A DNA stretch of 64,000 nucleotides from Eubacteriaceae bacterium (GTDB lineage: Bacteria > Bacillota > Clostridia > Lachnospirales > Lachnospiraceae): assembly GCA_910574015.1 (NCBI GenBank), contig CAJSYQ010000018.1, positions 1-64,000 on the forward strand, in the 5' to 3' direction. Made by a program: the position numbers and the translations under genes. A model generated the notes under the pieces. The model was given only the letters and a program-made list of their open reading frames with translations. It searched no databases and was not told where the DNA came from. Below, piece after piece: positions 54,169 to 62,500 of the stretch. Positions within the stretch are counted from its first letter, which is position 1. Each line of letters starts with the position of its first letter.

Positions 54169-55827
54169 TTAGGCGGTTTGACGTGTAGTGCGCTGCATAT
54201 ATTCCCGTTCCATTTGCCGCATTTCCTCGTCCGTGGGGATGTCCACAATCCCGACATAGGAATAGTGGATGTCGATTTGCTGTGTCCGTTTCCCGTCCTT
54301 TTTCTCACGCTCATGGATTACGATTTTATCCACAAATGCGTTTAGGACTTCGGGGGTTAGCTCGTCAATGCGGGTGTATTTCTTGGTGACTGCTATCAGC
54401 TTGGCAACATTGGTCGCTTCTGTATCGGCTTCGCTGACCTCGGCTGTCAAGGCTTCAATTTCCTGCTTTAGCTGTTCCTGCTCGGCTTCATATCCATCCG
54501 ACAGCTTATAAAAGCGTTCGTCATTCAGCTTTCCGTTGACATTATCCTCATAGATTTTACGGAACAGGCGGTCAAGCTCCTTTATCCGCTTTTCGTCCTT
54601 TTCTATCTGTTTCTGCTTTGCGGACAATTCGTATCTGCGTTCCGCAAGGGTGGCGTCAATCTGCTGTCGGATAAACACACGCTCAAACTGCTGTAAATAG
54701 GAGAGGAAATGCTGAAGCTGTTTCAGGACCAACTGTTTTAATGCGTCCTCTCGGATATAGTGCTGCGTACATTCCTTCGCCCTGCTCGTCCTTTTATACA
54801 TGGAACAGCGGAAATGCGCATATCCGTTTGCCGTGGCTAGGCTGAGTTTCGCCCCGCAGTCGGCACAATAGAGCAGCCCCGAAAAGATACTTGTCATTCC
54901 GCTTTTGGTCGGTCTGCGTTTGTTCTCCCGTATCACCTGCACTTTTTCCCACATATCCCTGTTAATAATGGGGGTATGGGCGTCCTCGATATACGTCCGC
55001 CTGTCCTTTGCGGTGGGGATGCGTTTCCTGCTCTTAAAGCCTAAACGGGTGGATTTAAAGCTCTCCGTCACGCCGATATATGCCACATTTTCCAGAATGG
55101 ATGCAATCGTGGCTGGCTCCCAGTTATAGGGATGTTCCGATTTTTTTGCAACGCCGATTCCCTTTGACACTTTGTAGGCTGACGGGGTTAGCACTTTATC
55201 TTCCCAGAGGGCTGTGGCGATGGCTGACACGCCTTTTCCCTGCATACAGAGTGAGAATATCCTGCGGACGGCTACTGCTGCTTCCTCGTCCACAAGCCAA
55301 CGGGTTTTGTCATCTGGATTCTGTAAATATCCGTATGGCGGTGCGCCCAGATGCTCCCCCGCAAGCCCTTTCGCTTTCTTGACTTCCTTTACCTTTTTGC
55401 TCGTGCTTTTTGGATACCATTCGTTGAAAAGGTTGGTAAAGGCGGCAAATTCGTTGCTCTCAAGGCTGCCCGTGTCCACGTTGTCCATGATGGCAATGAA
55501 CCTTATGCCCGCTTCGGGGTAGATGATTTCGGAGTAAGAGCCGACTTCAATATAGTTCCTGCCGAAGCGTGATAAGTCTTTGACAATGACCGTTTTTACA
55601 AGCCCTTTTTCAATGTCCACCGACATTTCCTTAAAGCTAGGGCGGTCAAAATTCGTACCCGTATAGCCGTCGTCCACGTAGAATTTCGGGTTAGGGAAAC
55701 CGTGTTCTTTCGCGTATTTCATCAGATATTCTTTCTGGTTTACAATGCTGTTGCTTTCGCCTTCCCGTCCGTCATCTTGGCTTAACCTACAATACAATGC
55801 AGTAAATTCTTCCTGCTGTCTTTTCAT
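54169..55827 (-). CDS. large serine recombinase (TnpX/TndX type)
   Basis: Site-specific integrase/excisionase of 552 residues. The N-terminal resolvase domain has TALYCRLSQDD (catalytic serine S15 region), DDGYTGTNFDRPSF and VKDLSRFGRNY. The recombinase domain follows, then a zinc ribbon (CADCGAKLSLAT...CSMYKRTSRAKEC) and a long coiled coil at 390-480. The ATG at 55827 has AAAGGAGA seven bases upstream; the frame extends further but without a site. Promoter and palindrome upstream suggest autoregulation. Confidence 0.93.
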   Translation of the reverse strand: MKRQQEEFTALYCRLSQDDGREGESNSIVNQKEYLMKYAKEHGFPNPKFYVDDGYTGTNFDRPSFKEMSVDIEKGLVKTVIVKDLSRFGRNYIEVGSYSEIIYPEAGIRFIAIMDNVDTGSLESNEFAAFTNLFNEWYPKSTSKKVKEVKKAKGLAGEHLGAPPYGYLQNPDDKTRWLVDEEAAVAVRRIFSLCMQGKGVSAIATALWEDKVLTPSAYKVSKGIGVAKKSEHPYNWEPATIASILENVAYIGVTESFKSTRLGFKSRKRIPTAKDRRTYIEDAHTPIINRDMWEKVQVIRENKRRPTKSGMTSIFSGLLYCADCGAKLSLATANGYAHFRCSMYKRTSRAKECTQHYIREDALKQLVLKQLQHFLSYLQQFERVFIRQQIDATLAERRYELSAKQKQIEKDEKRIKELDRLFRKIYEDNVNGKLNDERFYKLSDGYEAEQEQLKQEIEALTAEVSEADTEATNVAKLIAVTKKYTRIDELTPEVLNAFVDKIVIHEREKKDGKRTQQIDIHYSYVGIVDIPTDEEMRQMEREYMQRTTRQTA

Positions 55828-55870
55828 AAAGCTCTCCTTTCCGACAGCAGACACGGTATTGTGAAGTGTA

Positions 55871-55904
55871 GGTACAGTGTACCACATCTGCCCTTAAACT
55901 TCAA
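55871..55904 (-). promoter_or_regulatory. recombinase promoter with palindrome over the -10
   Basis: Minus strand -35 TTGAAG (55904-55899), 17 bases, -10 TACACT (55881-55876). GGTACA-G-TGTACC (55871-55883), a perfect 13-base palindrome, covers the -10 box. Confidence 0.65.
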
Positions 55905-55935
55905 CGCTTTAAAGCGATAATTCTTCCGCTGCCTG

Positions 55936-56235
55936 TTATTCCCCGTTGTCATCACCCCAATTCTCATCATAAAATCCATATCCCTGTGCGCTGCGCCGAA
56001 AAATATCTGTAAGCGTTGCAAGCAAATCCCGCCCGTCTTTTCGGAAATGGGCGTTGACGGTGTATTCCGTGCCGCCGATTTTCTCGGTAATGCTCATCGG
56101 CTCTGGGATGCGGACAAGGGGCGTGACGTTCTGGACAGGCGGCAGAGGGGGATATATTTTATCTGGATTTACCATAGGGATGTCCTTGTATTCCTCCATA
56201 ATCGCCTGTATTTCTTCCTCGGACAGTCTGCTCAT
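55936..56235 (-). CDS. TnpW-like transposon protein
   Basis: 99 residues. The IGGTEYTVNAHFRKDGRDLL segment is the core of the transposon-encoded TnpW family, found next to TnpX-type recombinases; function unknown. The N-terminus has an acidic stretch and a proline-rich PPLPPVQ. Its start overlaps the stop of the relaxase gene by 4 bases, so translation is coupled. Confidence 0.75.
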   Translation of the reverse strand: MSRLSEEEIQAIMEEYKDIPMVNPDKIYPPLPPVQNVTPLVRIPEPMSITEKIGGTEYTVNAHFRKDGRDLLATLTDIFRRSAQGYGFYDENWGDDNGE

Positions 56236-57596
56236 CGCAATGATTCCTCCCTCCTGCGGTCTGTTTTAATTAGCTGTTTCTGTCGGTTTGGACGCTGATT
56301 TTCCATCGTGTCGTGGATTTGGTCTAAGCAGTCATCAATGTGGGCGGAGCGTTTCTCAATCCCGTCTGCATATTTCAGCCGCTTCCTAAGCTCCGTTATC
56401 CGCTCCGTCACGCCCTGTTTTTCGGCTCGGAGTGTTTCTTTTTCGGCTGGTGTGGCACGGCGTACCTTATTCCGCAAGTGCTGGCGGTAGTCGATAAGTT
56501 TATTCATTTCACTCTGGTTTTGCTCCCTGTCGGCGTGTAAGTCGGAGAGGGTGGAGATGTTATGCTTTGACATATACCGCACCTGTGCGGTAATCTCGTC
56601 CAGTTTCCGAAGCTCCTCTTTCATCATCGGGCTTGTCGGCTTGTAGTCCGTGCCTTTGGGGAATATCCCTAACTGATAGCACCAGTAATAGTACAATGCT
56701 AAAATCCCCGTGGTTTTTTGGTGTGGTTTCCATGCGTTTTTGTACTGCTCTGGCATATGCGGGGAGTAGGAAATCCTTGCTTTGTAGTTCCCAAATTTGT
56801 ATGCTCCCTTTAAACATGACTGTATGAAATTGGGAGTCAGCCGCTCGTCAAGCGTGTCTAACCTTGTGAAATGGTTGTATTGCGGCAGCTTCATTTTCCA
56901 ATGGCTGCCCGAAAAATCAACCTCATATCCCTTGTCGGCAAGGTATTTTATCATGTGCTGTAAATCCCTGCTCCCGTTGATTGCCTCCCTCAAATCCTCC
57001 CGATAGACGTTGTAGCGTGTGGGTTTGCCGCTTTTTTCATCTAGATAAAGCGGTCTTGACGGGGCTTTCTTCGGATGCTCTATGACTGACAATCCGTACT
57101 CAAAACACAATCGGTCGGACACTTCCCTCAACCGTTTCTGCTCCGATTTTGAGTAATTATATTTGCTCCCATCCAGATAAGAAACGGAGTTAAAGCAGAA
57201 GTGATTATGCAGATGTCCTTTGTCAAGGTGGGTGGCAACGATTATCTGGTACTTGTCGCCCCACATCTCCCTTGCTAGCTTCAACCCGATTTCATGGCAC
57301 TGTTCGGGCGTTACCTCGTTTGGCTTGAAGCTCTGGTAGCCGTGCCAAGCGATATATCCGCCTGTCTTTTGGTACTGTTTTTTTGTCAAAATCATCTGCT
57401 GTAATGCTGTTTCTTTCAGACAGTTGATTGCGGAAACATACTCGCCCTCATTTGTTTTTAACAGATTCTTCACATAGGAGAACACGTCAAAAAAATCCTG
57501 CATATCTCGATTCGGCACGGTTTTTTCTGGATTTTCTATATAGTCAATCACGTCTTTTATGCTCCCTTTGACATGCCATAGGCTCGTTACTGCCAA
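56232..57596 (-). CDS. relaxase (MobA/VirD2-type mobilisation nuclease)
   Basis: Nicks the element at oriT for conjugal transfer. The histidine triad is visible in THLDKGHLHNHFCFNSVSYLDG, followed by SKSEQKRLREVSDRLC, matching relaxase family PF03432. N-terminal residue motifs and a long coiled coil after 350 fit the family. 454 residues. The start is TTG at 57596, nine bases after GGGGG, just past the mobC stop codon. No coupling protein is seen. Confidence 0.9.
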   Translation of the reverse strand: MAVTSLWHVKGSIKDVIDYIENPEKTVPNRDMQDFFDVFSYVKNLLKTNEGEYVSAINCLKETALQQMILTKKQYQKTGGYIAWHGYQSFKPNEVTPEQCHEIGLKLAREMWGDKYQIIVATHLDKGHLHNHFCFNSVSYLDGSKYNYSKSEQKRLREVSDRLCFEYGLSVIEHPKKAPSRPLYLDEKSGKPTRYNVYREDLREAINGSRDLQHMIKYLADKGYEVDFSGSHWKMKLPQYNHFTRLDTLDERLTPNFIQSCLKGAYKFGNYKARISYSPHMPEQYKNAWKPHQKTTGILALYYYWCYQLGIFPKGTDYKPTSPMMKEELRKLDEITAQVRYMSKHNISTLSDLHADREQNQSEMNKLIDYRQHLRNKVRRATPAEKETLRAEKQGVTERITELRKRLKYADGIEKRSAHIDDCLDQIHDTMENQRPNRQKQLIKTDRRREESLR

Positions 57597-57597
57597 A

Positions 57598-57954
57598 TTA
57601 AACTGCCCCCTGTTCTGTCAATTCTTCTACGCTAAATCGTTGTGGGAGAGTTGTTTTCTGTTGCAGTTCTAAGATAAAATCCTCAATCTCCATACAGGTA
57701 TCAGCGGCGGCAGGGTAATAAGGAACACACTTTTTGAAAGCGTCATGCACCTCATAGAGTTTGTTTAACAGCTCCCAAAACTCGGTTTTAGGCTGTGGCT
57801 GTGGGGCGTTTCCTTTGCATAACTGGCGCATAAATTCGGCTACGGACAGACCGCAGGCAGCGGCGCACTGCTTTAATTTTTTATGTTCTTCTTCGTTCAA
57901 TCGGACGGTAATCGGGACATTCCGCGCGTCCTTTTCTGATTTTTCTCTGCTCAT
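57598..57954 (-). CDS. MobC-like relaxosome protein (ribbon-helix-helix)
   Basis: 118 residues. PITVRLNEEEHKKLKQCAAACGLSVAEFMRQ is the ribbon-helix-helix plus helix typical of MobC accessory proteins that help the relaxase open oriT. ATG 57954 has GGAGG nine bases upstream; the frame goes on but without a site. Followed by the relaxase after one base. Confidence 0.85.
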   Translation of the reverse strand: MSREKSEKDARNVPITVRLNEEEHKKLKQCAAACGLSVAEFMRQLCKGNAPQPQPKTEFWELLNKLYEVHDAFKKCVPYYPAAADTCMEIEDFILELQQKTTLPQRFSVEELTEQGAV

Positions 57955-57997
57955 TTTTCTTATCCTCCAGTCTTGAATTTCATTTTTAACAGGGTAT

Positions 57998-58066
57998 TCA
58001 GGGATGTTCCCTGAGTAAGTCCACGCCCACAAGCGGCGTGGATTGGGATTGTGGCTGACACAATCC
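57998..58066. other. candidate oriT: three consecutive perfect hairpins
   Basis: TCAGGGA/TCCCTGA (57998-58004 with 58008-58014), CCACGCC/GGCGTGG (58021-58027 with 58035-58041) and GGATTGTG/CACAATCC (58046-58053 with 58059-58066), each with a loop of 3 to 7 bases. Clustered inverted repeats next to mobC are typical of transfer origins. Confidence 0.5.
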
Positions 58067-58215
58067 GATGCTCGCTATCTCTGTGGACAACGCCGCAGAG
58101 CATTTTCCTGTGCAGCGGCATCTTTAACGCCTGCCTTACCCTCCGAAAAGAAAACCCCTATGTCCTTTCCACCTCCGTTCTGGATTCGATTTCTCTTGAC
58201 TTTTGGATAAATGAA

Positions 58216-58372
58216 AAAGCCGCTACACGGCATCACGAATGACAGGAGTGTTTTCTCCTGCTTGGATTCGCAATGCTATGTAACGGCTTTGAAATTCAAA
58301 ACCATGATTCCACTCATCAGCCGAAAACAGAAGTTTATTTTCGGCGGCGGTCAGCTTTGTCCGCTGGCTGAC
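58216..58372. repeat. second hairpin cluster in the mob region
   Basis: An interrupted stem AAAGCCG-TACA / TGTA-CGGCTTT (58216-58227 with 58279-58290) encloses CAGGAG/CTCCTG (58243-58260). Then GCCGAAAA/TTTTCGGC (58320-58345) and GTCAGC/GCTGAC (58350-58372). Confidence 0.55.
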
Positions 58373-58590
58373 AATCCATTCTGCAATCTATGCGCTTATT
58401 TCATTTTCAATCTTCCAATTCCCTTGTGGGTATTTTAGAATATCATAGCGGCTGCACCCATGTCAAGAAATTTGGCAAAACTTTTAGTATTCCCTGTGGA
58501 CAAACTTTTTATACATCCGTTTTTAAAATTGGGCGGGGGAATTTTATCCCTCACCCAATAGTCCATAGAAAAGCGGGAAATATTAGACGC

Positions 58591-59016
58591 TTATAAAATT
58601 TTCCGCAGCTTTTTCCGCAGATGGTTTAACCTTGCATAAATAGCCCCCGCTGTCAGTCCAACAAGCGGGGCAATCTCCTTTGTGGAATAGCCCTGCATTT
58701 TCAGCAGGACGATTTGCAGGGTACGCCTATCCACCGTAAGCAATGCCCGATATAGGGTTTCGTTTTCAATTTCGTCCAGTAAATCGGCAACGGTCATTAC
58801 CTCCGCCTGCTTCTCCCTGTCTGCCATTCCCTCAAGGTATTCCCCGAAGTTGCTTGACCAGTGGTAAAACCGCCTGTTGGAATTGAAGTCTGCCCTGTCG
58901 TCTATGCGGATTTGCTCAATGGTGGTTTCATCAACTCCATGTTCCCGCAATATTTTTTCTTCGGCTTCTTTCCAGATACGCCATTTCCTGTCTTCACGTC
59001 CGTTGTTGTATGCCAT
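58591..59016 (-). CDS. region-4-only sigma-70-like factor
   Basis: 141 residues. The C-terminal 60 residues hold a sigma region 4 helix-turn-helix (RTLQIVLLKMQGYSTKEIAPLVGLTAGAIYARLNHLRK). The N-terminal half is unlike sigma region 2, so this is probably a transposon-encoded regulator of the Tn916/Tn1549 type rather than a full sigma factor. GGAGG lies before the ATG. Two tight hairpins in its leader suggest attenuation. Confidence 0.8.
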   Translation of the reverse strand: MAYNNGREDRKWRIWKEAEEKILREHGVDETTIEQIRIDDRADFNSNRRFYHWSSNFGEYLEGMADREKQAEVMTVADLLDEIENETLYRALLTVDRRTLQIVLLKMQGYSTKEIAPLVGLTAGAIYARLNHLRKKLRKIL

Positions 59017-59043
59017 TCTCCTTTTTCCTCCAATCTGAATTGA

Positions 59044-59086
59044 GCAGGCTTCTGCCTGCGATGCTTCTTGACCATTAGGTCAAGAA
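59044..59086 (-). promoter_or_regulatory. twin hairpins in the leader of the sigma-like gene
   Basis: GCAGGC-TTCT-GCCTGC (59044-59059) and TTCTTGACC-ATTA-GGTCAAGAA (59065-59086), both perfect with four-base loops, lie 30 to 70 bases before the start codon. Confidence 0.6.
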
Positions 59087-59310
59087 GATTGCTGTTTAAC
59101 TAATGCAGATGGAAAAGGCGGCGAACGGCAGCCAACATCAGAAAAAGCCCTGCGGCGTATTCCGATAAAAATTGACAAAATAAAAACCGCAAAGGTACTG
59201 TGACCTTTACGGTTGTAGGAAATGCAGCTTCTACCATTGGGATATTCTATTTCTGTTTTCATGGCGAGAAGCAGCCTTACATATGCAGGGATTTTTTTAA
59301 CTGGCTTCAT
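59080..59310 (-). CDS. doubtful small protein of the element
   Basis: A 76-residue frame. MKPVKKIPAYVRLLLAMKTE at the start resembles small transposon proteins I have a vague memory of, and GGGGA precedes the ATG; the second half looks random. It may be a decayed or spurious frame. No function proposed. Confidence 0.25.
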   Translation of the reverse strand: MKPVKKIPAYVRLLLAMKTEIEYPNGRSCISYNRKGHSTFAVFILSIFIGIRRRAFSDVGCRSPPFPSALVKQQSS

Positions 59311-59371
59311 GCCAGTCCCCGATATGCTATGTATGGATGAACATTGCGTTGTATGGACAAATAAGTAACCG

Positions 59372-59492
59372 CCCGAAAAAAGAACATAAAAAATCTCCCC
59401 AAACTTAAAAACAGGTCTGGGGAGTGTCTGTTAAGTCTTTTCGGGCATAGCAATACCGCCCACCATACGCCGTTTTTTTATTTGGTGGGCGT
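59372..59492. repeat. nested inverted repeats of the element
   Basis: GCCCGAAAA/TTTTCGGGC (59372-59380 with 59439-59447) enclose CTCCCCA/TGGGGAG (59396-59402 with 59419-59425). CGCCCACCA/TGGTGGGCG (59458-59466 with 59484-59492) follows, with a T-run in its loop. Confidence 0.6.
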
Positions 59493-59568
59493 TTGGCTTA
59501 AAACCTTATGAAATAAAATAGAGCCAACGAACTATGATATAAACTCACAAATTCATCGGCTCTGCGTC

Positions 59569-59739
59569 TTAAGCGTCTGGCTCTTTGATGACAGTTACTT
59601 GTAACTCTTTTACATTAATCAACGTTTCCTGCTTACATTTCGGACAGTAGAGCGGATAGTTTTTCATAATCGTATCCGATCTAATTCTGTCACGAGTTTT
59701 ACTACCGCAGATGGGGCAGCGTATCCATTCTAATTTCAT
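59569..59739 (-). CDS. cysteine-rich KTR domain protein
   Basis: A 56-residue zinc-ribbon-like protein. RCPICGSKTRDRIRSDT and YCPKCKQETLINVKELQV with the VIKEPDA tail are the hallmarks of the cysteine-rich KTR family found in clostridial conjugative transposons; two CxxC pairs (C8/C11, C32/C35) probably bind zinc. Function unknown. AGAGG lies 9 bases before the ATG. It marks the element as related to Tn1549/Tn916-type transposons. Confidence 0.88.
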   Translation of the reverse strand: MKLEWIRCPICGSKTRDRIRSDTIMKNYPLYCPKCKQETLINVKELQVTVIKEPDA

Positions 59740-59846
59740 TTTTCAAATACCTCTCTATTATTTTCGAATAATAAGCTATTTCTCTTGTGTGATTGATTCG
59801 CATATATTTACCTATCCTTTGCATGGCTTTTTCAATTTTCAATCAT

Positions 59847-61070
59847 TCACGCTCTTGCGAAAACTGTGGTGACGGTGATGATGTCATTATCGATTTTCGC
59901 AAAAATCTCGCCATTCATCTTGCGCATGAGCTGTCTGCAAATGTAAAGTCCCAGCCCGTTGCCGCCAATGTTTCCTGCATTTGCTCCGCGCCAAAAGCTC
60001 TCGAAAATATGCGTCAAATCGTCCTTCTCAAGCGTACAACCGCCGTTCATGATTGCAATTTGGACGCATTCGTTGTCTTCGGGGAAAATCAATTCCACAC
60101 GTCTGCCATCGCCGTATTTGAGGGCATTTTCAATAATGTTTTGCATCACTTCAACGCTCCTGCTCAAATCCCCCGATAGCAGACAGTTTTTATATTTTCC
60201 GATAATAAAATCTGTTTTGATAAGTGCCAGTTTTTCCTTGTAATATCCCGCGATTTTTTCAACAAGTTCCGAAAGATAAAACTCGCCCATATTCACTTCA
60301 AAGCTGAAGAAATCTTCTCTTGAAGCCGTTATAATCTGTGAAACATAGCCCTCGATCTCCTCCGCTTTTTCGTTGATGTTTTCAGCGATTTTGTGCTGCT
60401 TTTCCGCGTCCGAATACAAATTTTTCGACAGTGCTGCCGAGTACAATTTTATAGCGGAAAGCGGCGTTTTAATATCGTGCGAGAGCGATAGCAGCAGTGT
60501 TTTCTTTTCTTTCTGCATTTCCAGTTCGCGCTGCTTTTGCTGTTCTATATTTTCACGGAGAATATTGATCCCCCAAAGAAATTTTCCGAAAAAACGGCTT
60601 TTCGTTTCCTTTATCGGCGCGGCGAGATTACCCTTTGAAAGCTCGTAAGGGATACCGCTCAGACGTTCAAAGGGCATAAGAATTGCGAATTTTATATAAA
60701 GCAAAACCGTTATGATCAAAATCGCCATAACGCCGAGAACAGCATTTACAATTCCTGTAAGCTGCGTTTTGTCGGAGTAGCCGTTAGTATTGTAATCAAA
60801 GCGATAAAGTTCTCCGTTTATTTCACGGATAACATAGTCGCTGTCCGTGATGTAAAATTTTTCTCCGTATCGTTCAATATTTGTAACGTACACACATTCG
60901 GAAATGTCGGCAGAACCATTCGTTTCTATTTCATGGACAAGACGGCTTATCTCCACTCGATATTGCCTGCTCCCATTGGTTCTGTCGGCGGCAAGAATTA
61001 TATTCACTACAACAAACAACAGGATTACGGCAATCGCAACTACGGAGAAAATTTTGTTAAACGCTTTCAT
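59847..61070 (-). CDS. sensor histidine kinase of the ABC cargo
   Basis: Membrane sensor kinase of 407 residues. Membrane segments at about 8-30 and 105-128 frame a small extracellular domain of about 75 residues, followed by a HAMP-like linker. The phospho-accepting SHDIKTPLSAIK is present, with N-box NIIENALKYGDG and G boxes GNGLGLYICRQLM. All key residues are intact. It overlaps the response regulator gene by 14 bases. With the ABC genes upstream it probably responds to a membrane-active peptide or antibiotic (inference). Confidence 0.92.
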   Translation of the reverse strand: MKAFNKIFSVVAIAVILLFVVVNIILAADRTNGSRQYRVEISRLVHEIETNGSADISECVYVTNIERYGEKFYITDSDYVIREINGELYRFDYNTNGYSDKTQLTGIVNAVLGVMAILIITVLLYIKFAILMPFERLSGIPYELSKGNLAAPIKETKSRFFGKFLWGINILRENIEQQKQRELEMQKEKKTLLLSLSHDIKTPLSAIKLYSAALSKNLYSDAEKQHKIAENINEKAEEIEGYVSQIITASREDFFSFEVNMGEFYLSELVEKIAGYYKEKLALIKTDFIIGKYKNCLLSGDLSRSVEVMQNIIENALKYGDGRRVELIFPEDNECVQIAIMNGGCTLEKDDLTHIFESFWRGANAGNIGGNGLGLYICRQLMRKMNGEIFAKIDNDIITVTTVFARA

Positions 61071-61722
61071 ATTTATAACCCACCCCCCACACGGTAACTA
61101 TTTTTTTAGGGTTTTTGGGGGCGTCCTCTATTTTCTGCCGCAGCCATTTTATGTGTACCGTCAGTGTCTGTTGTTCCGAAAAGCTGTCGCTGCCCCAGAC
61201 CTGTTCAAAAATGTATTCCTTGCTTAAAGCCTTGCCCTTATTCTCCATCAAAAGCAGAAGCAGCTCAAATTCCTTCGCGGTCATTTCGAGTTCTTTTTCG
61301 TTTTTGTAAACGGTACGGCTCGCCTTATTTATGCGTATATTGCCGTCAGTAATTTCGTCAAGAGCGTATCGTCGCTTAAAAATCCCGCTTATTTTTGCGA
61401 GCATAATATCAATATCATATGGCTTTTCTATATAATCGTCTGCGCCGAGATTCAATCCGTTCAGCTTGTCATCCTTTTCCGTTTTCGCACTTACAATCAA
61501 TACGGGGGTGTTGCTCGACCTGCGGATTTTTTCCAGAACATAAAATCCGTCCTTATCGGGCAGCATGATGTCAAGCACGACAAGCCTTGCGCCGTATCTT
61601 TCGTACAGCAGCAAGGCTTTTTCGGCTGTTTGAACCGCCGATACCGTATAATTTTCCGCGCGGAGAAAATCACACAGCAGTTCGGCAAGTTCCTTGTTGT
61701 CCTCAACAATGAGAATATCCAT
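61057..61722 (-). CDS. OmpR-family response regulator
   Basis: 221 residues. The receiver domain has the acidic pair in IVEDN, the phospho-accepting aspartate in VVLDIMLPDKDG and K in EKPYD. A winged-helix DNA-binding domain follows (TAKEFELLLLLMENKGKALSKEYI, TVHIKWLRQKIEDAPKNPKKIVTVWGVGYKY). Partner of the kinase downstream and presumably activator of the ABC genes. Start one base after the ATPase stop. Confidence 0.95.
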   Translation of the reverse strand: MDILIVEDNKELAELLCDFLRAENYTVSAVQTAEKALLLYERYGARLVVLDIMLPDKDGFYVLEKIRRSSNTPVLIVSAKTEKDDKLNGLNLGADDYIEKPYDIDIMLAKISGIFKRRYALDEITDGNIRINKASRTVYKNEKELEMTAKEFELLLLLMENKGKALSKEYIFEQVWGSDSFSEQQTLTVHIKWLRQKIEDAPKNPKKIVTVWGVGYKYESV

Positions 61723-61723
61723 A

Positions 61724-62482
61724 TTACCACCCTAATTCCAGAAGCCAGTTATTCAATGTGCGCTCCCTTTCTCTTATCTGTGTGGAACATTCGCTTAAGT
61801 CGTACTCTCCCTTTATGTTCCCGTCAACAATGTACATGACCCTTGTACATTTTGCCGCGACCTTAACATCGTGGGTAACGAGCATGATTGTTGTTCCCTC
61901 AGAATTTAATTTTACAAGCTCTTCCATTACCTCGTCGGAGGAAGTGCGGTTCAATGCCCCCGTCGGCTCGTCGGCAAAGATCATTTTCGGGTTGTTTATC
62001 ATACTGCGGCAAATGCACGCCCGTTGGAGCTGACCGCCCGAAACCTCATTGATGTCGTTGTCGGCAATGTCGATAATGCCGAGCCTGCGCATGAAATCTT
62101 GGCCGCGCCGCGCCGTTTCCCTGCGGGGTTCACGCTGCTTTTTGGATTGCGTTGCAGGAAGTATGATATTATCCAATATGGTGAGGTTTTTCAGCATATA
62201 CATTTGCTGAAAGATAAAACCCATTTCGTCAAGGCGCAGGGCTGCAAGTTCTTTTTCTCCTATCCCTGCGATATTTTTCCCACAGAAACTCACTTCTCCT
62301 GCGGTAAAATTATCCATGCCCGAAACTGCGTACAGCAGCGTGGATTTTCCAGAACCTGACGGACCCATAACGGCGACCATTTCTCCCTCGCCAATCGTGA
62401 AATTTACATTTTTCAATACGTTGTTCTGCCGCTTGTTTACGATATACGTTTTGCAGAGGTCTTTTACTTCGAGAATATTCAT
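61724..62482 (-). CDS. ABC transporter ATP-binding protein (MacB/BceA type)
   Basis: ATPase of 252 residues. Walker A GPSGSGKSTLL, signature VSGGQLQRACI, Walker B MIFADEPTGAL and the H-loop VTHDVK are all present. The sequence type is that of lipoprotein or antimicrobial-peptide transporters (LolD/BceA), which work with FtsX-like permeases. The permease gene lies 18 bases upstream. Confidence 0.95.
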   Translation of the reverse strand: MNILEVKDLCKTYIVNKRQNNVLKNVNFTIGEGEMVAVMGPSGSGKSTLLYAVSGMDNFTAGEVSFCGKNIAGIGEKELAALRLDEMGFIFQQMYMLKNLTILDNIILPATQSKKQREPRRETARRGQDFMRRLGIIDIADNDINEVSGGQLQRACICRSMINNPKMIFADEPTGALNRTSSDEVMEELVKLNSEGTTIMLVTHDVKVAAKCTRVMYIVDGNIKGEYDLSECSTQIRERERTLNNWLLELGW

Positions 62483-62500
62483 AATTGATTCTTCCTTTCA

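Larger units (their letters stand above)
57955..58590. other. long non-coding region rich in hairpins (possible oriT)
   Basis: 636 bases with no credible gene. Contains a cluster of three perfect hairpins near mobC (57998-58066) and three more at 58216-58372. It lies upstream of mobC and the relaxase, where oriT is expected. The final 200 bases, to 58590, show nothing recognisable. Confidence 0.55.
59017..59568. other. non-coding region between sigma-like and KTR genes
   Basis: 552 bases. Holds two tight hairpins (59044-59086), a doubtful small frame (59080-59310), nested inverted repeats at 59372-59447 and a hairpin at 59458-59492. Near 59525-59565 an imperfect AGAGCC/GGCTCT structure may terminate the KTR gene. 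Otherwise nothing is recognised. Confidence 0.5.
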
